A DNA stretch of 5,866 nt from Nitrospirota bacterium (lineage in GTDB: Bacteria > Nitrospirota > Nitrospiria > Nitrospirales > Nitrospiraceae): the NCBI GenBank assembly GCA_016235225.1, contig JACRLS010000119.1, positions 1-5,866 of the forward strand, read 5' to 3'. The notes under the pieces were generated by a model. The model made no database searches. It had not been told where the DNA came from and saw only the letters and a list, made by a program, of their open reading frames with translations. Below, piece by piece: positions 1-5,866 of the stretch. The position numbers were made by a program, and so were the translations under genes. How positions within the stretch are numbered: position 1 is the stretch's first letter; every line of letters starts with the position of its first letter.

Positions 1-1256
<1,256 letters not shown>

Positions 1257-1260
1257 GGGG

Positions 1261-1269
1261 CTCTCCTTT
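1261..1269 (-). promoter_or_regulatory. Strong Shine-Dalgarno site for atpD
   Basis: On the coding strand AAAGGAGAG ends 4 nt before the GTG start at 1256, with the AGGAG core (1263-1267) 6 nt from it. The strong site supports the GTG start and contrasts with atpG, which has no clear site. Confidence 0.85.
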
Positions 1270-1285
1270 CGATGTCCAAACGACC

Positions 1286-1372
1286 TGTCAATTGTCACTG
1301 GTCATCGGTCATTTGAAGGGCAGGACGCATCCGACTGTGCGCCAATGACCATCGACCCCATGACCAATGACC
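1286..1372. repeat. Heptamer repeats facing each other in the atpG-atpD spacer
   Basis: The 116-bp spacer between atpG and atpD is mostly short repeats. On the plus strand the left arm is four in-phase heptamers, TGTCAAT, TGTCACT, GGTCATC, GGTCATT (1286-1313). The right arm has the complementary unit: AATGACC (1344-1350), ATCGACC (1351-1357), CCATGACC (1358-1365, one extra base) and AATGACC (1366-1372). The last unit touches the atpG stop codon. The 13 bases at 1300-1312 match the reverse complement of 1360-1372 at 12 positions, and the single mismatch becomes a G-U pair in the mRNA, so a long-loop hairpin is possible. An alternative inner stem is 1307-1313 with 1344-1350. No ORF of note lies here. 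The function is unknown: it could be a degenerate intergenic repeat element, an mRNA processing or stability site, or a partial terminator. There is no run of U after the stem. Confidence 0.75.
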
Positions 1373-2251
1373 TTACTTTAATGCTTCGGCACCGCCGACG
1401 ATATCCATCAGTTCTTTGGTGATCGCGGCCTGCCTCGTCTTGTTGTAATAGAGCGTCACCTTTTTGATCAGCTGGCCTGCGTTCCGCGTCGCGCCATCCA
1501 TGGCGGCCATGCGCGCGCCATGCTCCGCCGCAGCCGATTCCAGCAAAATCCGAAACGTCTGGATTTGAAAATGCTTCGGGACCAGCGCATTCAAGAGTTC
1601 GGCTTCATCGGGTTCATACAGGTAGCTACCGCCGGTCGTCCCTTCGGCTCGCGCCGCGCCAAACTCAGCCGTGGCGTCGAGTGGGAACAACTTCTCGACA
1701 ATCACCCGTTGTTGAATAGCCGACTTGAATTCGTTGTACACGACATACAATTCATCGAAGGTGCCCTTGATGAAGTTCTCGGTCAAGTCTCCCCCGATAT
1801 CGACGGCATGCTCGAAGCTGAGTTTATCGAAGATGCCGTTCCATTCTTGGCGGATCGGCCAAGCGCGGCGTCGAAAGTATTCCCGGCCTTTGCGTCCAAT
1901 GATGCTCAGATTGACCTGCAGTCCTCGAGCTTCGCATTGGCGGACAAACTCCGAGCTCTTCCGCACGATATTGCCGTTGAAGCCGCCGCAGAGCCCGCGA
2001 TCGCTCGTGACGACGAGCACTTCGATTCTCTTGCCCTCGCGCTTTTGGAGCAGCGGGTGGGAGGCCCGATTGACGCGCTGACTCAGGTTGCTGAGTACGC
2101 CGCGCATCTTGTGGGCGTAGGGGCGCGCTGCCAGAATGCGGTCCTGCGAGCGCTTGAGCTTCGCGGCCGCCACCATCTTCATGGCCTTGGTGATCTTCTG
2201 GGTATTCTTGAAGGCCGCGATCTTGCGGCGCAGACTTTGTAAGCTAGGCAT
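1373..2251 (-). CDS. atpG: F1 ATP synthase subunit gamma (AtpG)
   Basis: Gamma is the rotor shaft that passes through the alpha3-beta3 ring and couples proton flow in F0 to catalysis. The 292-residue product has the usual family length (about 285-295). Seen directly: the N-terminal helix MPSLQSLRRKIAAFKNTQ, running on into KITKAMKMVAAAKLKRSQ (19-36); the conserved SDRGLCGGFN segment (83-92) that begins the Rossmann-like central domain; and the C-terminal helix with MDGATRNAGQLIKKVTLYYN (251-270) and ITKELMDIVGGAEAL. N- and C-terminal helices together form the shaft's coiled coil. The ATG at 2251 is secure: an in-frame TAG lies only two codons upstream and the N terminus fits the family. No Shine-Dalgarno sequence is visible (the preceding bases read TTCTAGACG), unlike atpA and atpD. 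Repeat-bearing spacers lie on both sides, 102 bp before and 116 bp after. No damage seen. Confidence 0.98.
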   Translation of the reverse strand: MPSLQSLRRKIAAFKNTQKITKAMKMVAAAKLKRSQDRILAARPYAHKMRGVLSNLSQRVNRASHPLLQKREGKRIEVLVVTSDRGLCGGFNGNIVRKSSEFVRQCEARGLQVNLSIIGRKGREYFRRRAWPIRQEWNGIFDKLSFEHAVDIGGDLTENFIKGTFDELYVVYNEFKSAIQQRVIVEKLFPLDATAEFGAARAEGTTGGSYLYEPDEAELLNALVPKHFQIQTFRILLESAAAEHGARMAAMDGATRNAGQLIKKVTLYYNKTRQAAITKELMDIVGGAEALK

Positions 2252-2266
2252 CGTCTAGAAGAATTT

Positions 2267-2348
2267 GGTGATTTGATGATCTGGTGATTGTGTGATTTCC
2301 AAGTTCGAGGAATCCGGAATCCTCAAATCGCCTAATCGCCAAATCGGC
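2267..2348. repeat. Octamer repeats facing each other, with central palindrome, in the atpA-atpG spacer
   Basis: Plus strand, left arm: four in-phase octamers GGTGATTT, GATGATCT, GGTGATTG, TGTGATTT (2267-2298). Right arm: three octamers of the complementary type, AAATCGCC, TAATCGCC, AAATCGGC (2325-2348). Between them sits an 18-bp near-palindrome, GAGGAATCC followed by GGAATCCTC (2307-2324), which pairs perfectly except for one A-A type mismatch. Pairing the arms (2275-2298 with 2325-2348) gives about 17 of 24 matches, so the spacer can form a long imperfect hairpin with its own inner hairpin. The right arm ends 5 bp from the atpA stop codon. The layout copies that of the atpG-atpD spacer, but with different unit length and sequence. 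The role is unknown; possible roles are mRNA processing, attenuation, or a mobile or degenerate repeat. No U-tract makes it a classical terminator. Confidence 0.75.
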
Positions 2349-2353
2349 AATAA

Positions 2354-3871
2354 TTACTTGGCTCCGTATCCCATCTTCTGCTTAAAGGTCGCAAGGATGT
2401 CTTTCAGACGGCCGCCGACCTTATCGTCGATTTTTCCAATCGTGGCGACTTCTTTTCTCAGTTCCGGATGGTGCTGCGTGATGTAGTGAAGCAGGTCTTC
2501 TTCAAACTGGCGCACCTTGTCGACGGGGACGTCGTCGAGGAATCCGTTGACCCCGGCATAAATGGATAACACCTGATCCGCGACCGGCATGGGCTTATAT
2601 TGGCCCTGCTTGAGCAGCTCCACCATGCGGACGCCGCGGGCCAACTGCATTTGCGTCGCTTTGTCCAGTTCGCTGCCGAACTGCGCAAACGCCGCCATTT
2701 CACGATACTGGGCAAGGTCCAACCGCAACGTGCCGGCCACCTGCTTCATGGTCTTGATCTGTGCCGAACCACCGACGCGGGAGACCGACAGCCCGACGTT
2801 GATGGCGGGGCGGATCCCGGAATAAAAGAGGTCGCTGCCGAGATAGATCTGCGCGTCGGTGATGGAAATGACGTTGGTCGGAATATAAGCCGAGACGTCG
2901 CCGGCTTGTGTTTCGATGATCGGCAAGGCGGTCAGGCTTCCGCCTCCAAGCTTGTCGTTGAGCTTCGCGGCGCGCTCGAGCAACCGGGAGTGAAGATAGA
3001 ACACATCACCCGGATAGGCTTCACGGCCCGGCGGCCGGCGGAGCAAGAGTGAAAGCTGCCGATAGGCCACCGCATGCTTGGATAGATCGTCATAGACGAT
3101 GAGGGCATGCTTCCCGTTATCCCGGAAGTATTCGCCGATCGCGGCTCCGGCGAAGGGAGCCAGGAACTGCATCGGCGCCGCATCGCTGGCAGTGGCCGAG
3201 ACGACCATGCTGTATTCCATCGCATGGTGTTCTTCGAGGGTTTTCACGACGCGGGCCACAGTCGAACGCTTCTGGCCGATCGCGACATAGATACAGAAGA
3301 CGCCGAGCCCCTTCTGATTGATGATGGTATCCACGGCGATGGCGGTCTTGCCGGTCTGGCGGTCGCCGATGATCAATTCGCGTTGACCGCGGCCGATGGG
3401 GATCATGGCGTCGATCGCCTTGATGCCTGTCTGGAGAGGTTCACGGACCGACTGCCGGGTGATAACACCGGGGGCGACCACCTCGATGCGCGAGCTGAGT
3501 GTGGCCTTGATCGGTCCTTTCCCGTCGATGGGCTGACCGATAGCATTGACCACACGCCCCACGAGGGCCTCGCCCACCGGGACTTCCGCGATGCGGCCGG
3601 TGCGCTTGACCGGGTCACCTTCCTTAATCCCGACATCATCGCCCATGAGGACGGCGCCGACGTTGTCTTCTTCGAGATTGAGCGCGATGCCGTAGAGGCC
3701 GCCGGGGAATTCGAGCATCTCGCCCGCCATGGCGCCGTCCAAGCCGTAGACCTTGGCAATCCCGTCACCGACCTGTATCACCGAGCCGGTTTGGCTGACA
3801 TCGACCTGCTGATCGAAGCCCTTGATCTTTTCTTTAATGATCGAACTGATTTCTTCTGCCTTGATCTGCAT
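2354..3871 (-). CDS. atpA: F1 ATP synthase subunit alpha (AtpA)
   Basis: Alpha is the regulatory, noncatalytic nucleotide-binding subunit of the F1 hexamer and supplies the arginine finger to the beta active site. The product is 505 residues, normal for the family. Seen in order: the N-terminal MQIKAEEISSIIKEKIKGF helix that contacts delta, a beta-barrel domain to about residue 95, Walker A GDRQTGKT (169-176), VAIGQKRSTVARVV (196-209), Walker B ALIVYDDLSKHAVAYRQ with D261 and D262, LSVSRVGGSAQ (361-371) with the probable arginine finger R365, and a C-terminal helical domain. The ATG at 3871 is preferred over an in-frame ATG 34 codons upstream: it has AAGGAG at 5 nt spacing, the family N terminus begins here, and the longer form would overlap atpH by about 100 bp. 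It starts 2 bp after the atpH stop, so translational coupling is likely. Confidence 0.99.
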   Translation of the reverse strand: MQIKAEEISSIIKEKIKGFDQQVDVSQTGSVIQVGDGIAKVYGLDGAMAGEMLEFPGGLYGIALNLEEDNVGAVLMGDDVGIKEGDPVKRTGRIAEVPVGEALVGRVVNAIGQPIDGKGPIKATLSSRIEVVAPGVITRQSVREPLQTGIKAIDAMIPIGRGQRELIIGDRQTGKTAIAVDTIINQKGLGVFCIYVAIGQKRSTVARVVKTLEEHHAMEYSMVVSATASDAAPMQFLAPFAGAAIGEYFRDNGKHALIVYDDLSKHAVAYRQLSLLLRRPPGREAYPGDVFYLHSRLLERAAKLNDKLGGGSLTALPIIETQAGDVSAYIPTNVISITDAQIYLGSDLFYSGIRPAINVGLSVSRVGGSAQIKTMKQVAGTLRLDLAQYREMAAFAQFGSELDKATQMQLARGVRMVELLKQGQYKPMPVADQVLSIYAGVNGFLDDVPVDKVRQFEEDLLHYITQHHPELRKEVATIGKIDDKVGGRLKDILATFKQKMGYGAK

Positions 3872-3873
3872 AC

Positions 3874-4410
3874 CTACTCCTTCGTCAACAGGCTCTGAAT
3901 GGCGCGCAGACGTCCGCGGACCGTGCTGTCCACCACCGTGCTGCCGATGCGAATCTGAAGGCCGCCGAGACACCGTCCATCGGCGTGAAATTCCACCTCG
4001 ACCTCCCGTCGAAGCTTCTCGCGCAATGTCGTGCGAATCTGTTCCTGTTCGGCCGGTGGAAGGGCTTGGGCCGACCAGACGGTGACCGGCTGGCGGGCCT
4101 TGGCCTCATCGACCAGGGCGCTGAACGCGGTGGCGATTTCCGGCAGAAACGGCACGCGGTTCTTCTTCACGAGTTGAGCAAGGAAACTCTTCCCAACGGG
4201 AGGACAGCCGAGCCGGTGAGCCAGCTCAGACAAGACGGCGATTTTATCGTCCTCGGCGAAGGCCGGCGAGGCGGTGGCATGCCGGAGTGAGGCCGAGTCT
4301 TTGAAGGCGCGGCCCAATCCCAGCAGTGCGCCCCGAGCCGGCTCTAATCCTTGTGGATCGAGAAGATCGAACAGAGCTTTGGCGTACCGACGTGCTACGG
4401 CAGACTTCAT
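3874..4410 (-). CDS. atpH: F1 ATP synthase subunit delta (AtpH, OSCP-like)
   Basis: Delta joins the top of the F1 head to the peripheral stalk (subunit b of F0) and stops the head from turning with the rotor. The 178-residue product matches the family (about 175-185). Seen: the N-terminal helical domain beginning MKSAVARRYAKALFDLL, the middle segment FLAQLVKKNRVPFLPEI (76-92), and the hallmark C-terminal block GGLQIRIGSTVVDSTVRGRL (149-168). The ATG at 4410 is the only reasonable start: an in-frame TAA lies 28-30 nt upstream, with no ATG, GTG or TTG codon between. No clear Shine-Dalgarno site precedes it. It is the first gene after the promoter at 4490-4518, so it probably opens the F1 operon. 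The stalk gene atpF, often directly upstream, is not here; an insertion sequence occupies that side. Family assignment is firm. Confidence 0.97.
   Translation of the reverse strand: MKSAVARRYAKALFDLLDPQGLEPARGALLGLGRAFKDSASLRHATASPAFAEDDKIAVLSELAHRLGCPPVGKSFLAQLVKKNRVPFLPEIATAFSALVDEAKARQPVTVWSAQALPPAEQEQIRTTLREKLRREVEVEFHADGRCLGGLQIRIGSTVVDSTVRGRLRAIQSLLTKE
3877..3882 (-). promoter_or_regulatory. Shine-Dalgarno site for atpA, inside the end of atpH
   Basis: AAGGAG, 5 nt before the atpA ATG, is also the last two sense codons of atpH (Lys-Glu). Ribosomes ending on atpH therefore sit on the atpA start, the usual layout for coupled translation. It also decides the atpA start in favour of 3871. 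Confidence 0.85.
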
Positions 4411-4458
4411 GACTGCGCGATGCCTGTACCGCTCGAGTTACTGAGCCTAAGGGAGCTT

Positions 4459-4476
4459 TCGTGCGGGTGGGCACGA
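4459..4476 (-). promoter_or_regulatory. Small hairpin in the atpH leader
   Basis: On the transcript strand TCGTGC and GCACGA form a 6-bp perfect stem around the 6-nt loop CCACCC. It starts just after the predicted transcription start (about 4483) and some 50 nt before the atpH ATG. It could protect the 5' end of the mRNA or be chance; nothing here resembles a known riboswitch. Confidence 0.4.
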
Positions 4477-4489
4477 TAGAAACCGGCGC

Positions 4490-4518
4490 AGCCTAGCATT
4501 GGGTGCGGGATCTGTCAA
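4490..4518 (-). promoter_or_regulatory. Predicted sigma-70-type promoter for the atpHAGD operon
   Basis: Reading the minus strand, a perfect -35 hexamer TTGACA (4513-4518) is followed by a 17-bp spacer and the hexamer TAGGCT (4490-4495). TAGGCT matches the -10 consensus at its first, second and last bases. The spacer ends in TGC, giving an extended -10 TGn motif that compensates for the weak hexamer. The expected start point is near 4483, leaving a leader of about 73 nt before atpH. Two more TTGACA copies lie 11 and 22 bp further upstream, but neither has a -10 at the right distance. No other promoter candidate of this quality was seen upstream of atpH. Confidence 0.65.
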
Positions 4519-4544
4519 GGCGCTGTCAAGCCCTTGTCAACCCA
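4512..4544. repeat. Three 11-bp direct repeats, each holding TTGACA (minus strand)
   Basis: On the plus strand the units are CTGTCAAGGCG, CTGTCAAGCCC and TTGTCAACCCA, placing TGTCAA at 4513, 4524 and 4535. The spacing of exactly 11 bp is about one DNA helical turn, so all copies face the same side. The innermost copy is the -35 box of the atp promoter; the outermost continues directly into the insertion-sequence end. They could be operator half-sites, or traces of element termini. Confidence 0.75.
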
Positions 4545-4583
4545 ATTTAGAAATGTCCTCTTTCTCCCAAAGTAGAAATGTCC
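4541..4583. repeat. 25-bp-spaced tandem repeat at the element end (probable transposase binding sites)
   Basis: Two copies, at 4541-4558 and 4566-4583, share CCCAA, two variable bases, then TAGAAATGTCC: 16 of 18 positions agree. They sit between the transposase stop and the putative tip of the element. Repeated motifs near the tips are often transposase binding sites, so this is the most likely role; that is inference. The second copy ends only 3 bp from the transposase stop codon. Confidence 0.7.
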
Positions 4584-4586
4584 GGT

Positions 4587-5840
4587 TTATGTCACACACG
4601 CCGCAGCCTGTGTTGTTCGTTCAGGCCGGAAACGCTTGCGCCACGGATGATCCGGTCTCGGCGTGACCGGGAGCCGTGGTGGGTGGACCTTTTTGACCTC
4701 AGCCGCCTTCACGGGCCGCGACGTGATCGCATGAAAGCCGAGCGTCCGGCCATGGTGCGTGATCCGCATCGTCCCATCCACGCGGTCTTCCACCAGGACG
4801 TGGGTGGCCCGGAGGGTGTCGTGGATCTGATAGAGCCTCCCCTGATGCGCGATGGTGAAGTCCTTCCGCAGGCAGCGGGTCGTCTTGAGGCACAGGATGC
4901 CGTCCAGCTCCCTGTGCGCGGGACGGGGTCGATGCAGATCGGCGGCCTGGGCCGGCTGGACCGAGAAGCGCTGGTTGTAGATCGGCAGATAGTCCTCCAG
5001 GAACCGATTCGCCGCCTCGATCGTGGCGATTCCAGCCAGGCGCATCTCTTTCACCAGTCGATCCTGAACCGTCTTGAACAGCCGTTCCACCCGCCCCTTG
5101 GCCTGCGGCGAGTGGGCCGGGATCAGCTCGACCCCCAGCTCGCCCAGCGCCCGCCCAAACTGACTCGTGGGCTTCACCCCGGCCAGCTGCTCCTCTACCG
5201 TCGGCTGGGCCGGCGACTGGTAGGTCGTATGCTGGTCCGCATAGACGGCCAGGGGGATCCCATGCTGCCGAATGTAGCACTGGACGCTGTCCATCGCCGG
5301 GATCGTGCCCTCATAGTCATAGAACCGGGCACACACTCGACTGGAGGCGTCATCGATGTACGCCATCAGAACACACCGCGGGCCGCGCCCCTCGAGCCAA
5401 TCATGATGGGAGCCGTCCAGCTGGATCAGCTCGCCCACGTGGGCCTTGCGTGCCCGCCACGCCCGGTGCGGCCGCTTCCGGCGCCGAAAATGATCCACCC
5501 CCTTCTCCAGGAGCCAGCCCCGCAGCGTCTCCACGCTGAGCGTGATCCCATGGCGCTCGGCCAGCTTCTCCGCCGCCAACGTCGGCCCAAAATCCCCATA
5601 CCGCTGCTCGTACAGCGTCAGCACCTTGGCCTTGACCGTCTCCGGAATCCGCCGGTTCGACGGCTTCCCCCGCCCTCGATGCGCCAGCCCTCTGTCGCCC
5701 TTCTGCTCCACCCGCCGCATGAGACGCCGGATCTGGCGATCCGTCAGCCCCAACAGCGTGCCCGCCTCCACCTGGGTGATCTGGTGCTCCAGCGCCTGCC
5801 GAATCACATGCACCCGCCGCAGTTCCTTCACACTCATCAT
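4587..5840 (-). CDS. DDE transposase, ISNCY/IS1202-like, with rve integrase core
   Basis: Catalyses cutting and joining of the element ends during transposition. From the ATG at 5840 the product is 417 residues. Seen: an N-terminal helix-turn-helix (about 15-45; ITQVEAGTLLGLTDRQIRRL at 21-40), a basic linker GLAHRGRGKPSNRR (51-64), a second helical DNA-binding region (about 65-112), and a retroviral-type integrase core. The probable catalytic triad is D142 in IQLDGSHHDW, D202 in VYADQHTTY and E252 in SPQAKGRVERLF. The C-terminal part is basic. The frame could begin at 5861 (7 residues longer), but GGAGAGG sits 8 nt before 5840, which decides for the shorter form; a second ATG follows at once at 5837. 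No frameshift or internal stop. The family name comes from recalled similarity to ISNCY-type proteins; the integrase-core transposase call is secure. Base composition looks more GC-rich than the atp genes. Confidence 0.92.
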   Translation of the reverse strand: MMSVKELRRVHVIRQALEHQITQVEAGTLLGLTDRQIRRLMRRVEQKGDRGLAHRGRGKPSNRRIPETVKAKVLTLYEQRYGDFGPTLAAEKLAERHGITLSVETLRGWLLEKGVDHFRRRKRPHRAWRARKAHVGELIQLDGSHHDWLEGRGPRCVLMAYIDDASSRVCARFYDYEGTIPAMDSVQCYIRQHGIPLAVYADQHTTYQSPAQPTVEEQLAGVKPTSQFGRALGELGVELIPAHSPQAKGRVERLFKTVQDRLVKEMRLAGIATIEAANRFLEDYLPIYNQRFSVQPAQAADLHRPRPAHRELDGILCLKTTRCLRKDFTIAHQGRLYQIHDTLRATHVLVEDRVDGTMRITHHGRTLGFHAITSRPVKAAEVKKVHPPRLPVTPRPDHPWRKRFRPERTTQAAACVT

Positions 5841-5848
5841 GACCTTGT

Positions 5849-5855
5849 CCTCTCC
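5849..5855 (-). promoter_or_regulatory. Shine-Dalgarno site for the transposase
   Basis: GGAGAGG on the coding strand, 8 nt before the ATG at 5840. It lies inside the longer reading from 5861, so it argues that the shorter start is used. Confidence 0.65.
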
Positions 5856-5866
5856 GACCATCCGGC

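Larger units (their letters stand above)
4535..5866 (-). mobile_element. Insertion sequence, ISNCY/IS1202-like, partial (one end beyond the window)
   Basis: The element holds a single DDE transposase gene and, downstream of it, an end region with tandem TAGAAATGTCC motifs finishing in TGTCAA, a plausible terminal sequence for this kind of element. I placed the boundary at 4535, but it could equally lie at 4524 or 4513, where TGTCAA recurs, since the matching inverted repeat and the target duplication are outside the window. The transposase frame is open from start to stop, so the copy may be active or recently inserted. The element lies upstream of atpH with its transposase reading toward the operon. 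Confidence 0.7.

Noticed and set aside
1263..1291. TTGACA (minus strand, 1286-1291) as a promoter for atpD
   Set aside because: The hexamer at 17 bp spacing is AAGGAG, the ribosome site, not a -10. The TTGACA is better explained as the end of the heptamer array.
1520..2242. 240-codon plus-strand open frame opposite atpG
   Set aside because: Shadow of the gamma gene; the protein shows no domain, and the DNA is fully explained by the atpG frame.
1286..2348. CRISPR-like array
   Set aside because: Units of 7-8 bp without spacers of regular length do not fit a CRISPR; they are short in-phase repeats.
2299..2353. Rho-independent terminator after atpA
   Set aside because: The hairpin is present but no run of U follows on the transcript strand, and the gene order requires read-through into atpG.
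3107..3898. 263-codon plus-strand open frame opposite atpA
   Set aside because: Shadow of the alpha gene, low-complexity Asp/Gly/Leu-rich product, no family features.
3872..3973. 34-residue N-terminal extension of AtpA
   Set aside because: It overlaps atpH in another frame, is unlike alpha subunits, and the ATG at 3871 has a good Shine-Dalgarno site.
4535..4586. Terminator downstream of the transposase
   Set aside because: No GC-rich stem plus U-run is visible; the stretch is explained by element-end repeats.
4699..5280. 193-codon minus-strand frame inside the transposase gene
   Set aside because: Out-of-frame Gly/Pro/Ala/Arg-rich translation of the transposase; not a programmed frameshift product as far as I can see, since the main frame is complete by itself.

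Overview
The window carries the F1 part of a bacterial F-type ATP synthase operon on the minus strand, with an insertion sequence directly upstream of it. In transcription order (high to low coordinates) the operon reads atpH (delta), atpA (alpha), atpG (gamma), atpD (beta). atpD is cut by the left edge of the window, and atpC (epsilon) probably follows outside. All four proteins have the lengths and motifs of their families and look functional. Delta, alpha, gamma and beta would assemble into the catalytic F1 head and its stalk connections on the cytoplasmic face of the inner membrane.

Layout: 1-1256 is the 5' part of atpD. 1257-1372 is a spacer with heptamer repeats facing each other. 1373-2251 is atpG. 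2252-2353 is a spacer with octamer repeats facing each other. 2354-3871 is atpA. atpH, 3874-4410, ends 2 bp before atpA starts, and the atpA Shine-Dalgarno sequence lies inside the last atpH codons. 4411-4586 holds a 5' leader with a small hairpin, a well-formed sigma-70-type promoter (perfect TTGACA, 17-bp spacer, extended -10) and three TTGACA hexamers exactly 11 bp apart. It also holds a 25-bp tandem repeat that looks like the end of the insertion sequence. 4587-5840 is an intact DDE transposase of the ISNCY/IS1202-like type, also on the minus strand. The other end of that element lies beyond the window.

The F0 genes (atpB, atpE, atpF) are not next to atpH. Either the cluster starts naturally at atpH, with separate F0 and F1 operons as in several bacterial groups, or the element has separated the two parts. 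Because the outermost bases of the element read TTGACA outward, the atp promoter may have gained its -35 box, or extra copies of it, from the element.

Organism: a GC-rich Gram-negative-type bacterium. The AtpA and AtpG sequences and the short repeats in the spacers remind me of Nitrospira-like (Nitrospirota) or deltaproteobacterial lineages. This is an impression from recall, not a search. I saw no CRISPR array, tRNA, rRNA or defence system. The unusual content lies in the noncoding DNA: the two repeat-bearing spacers that bracket atpG, and the promoter/element junction.
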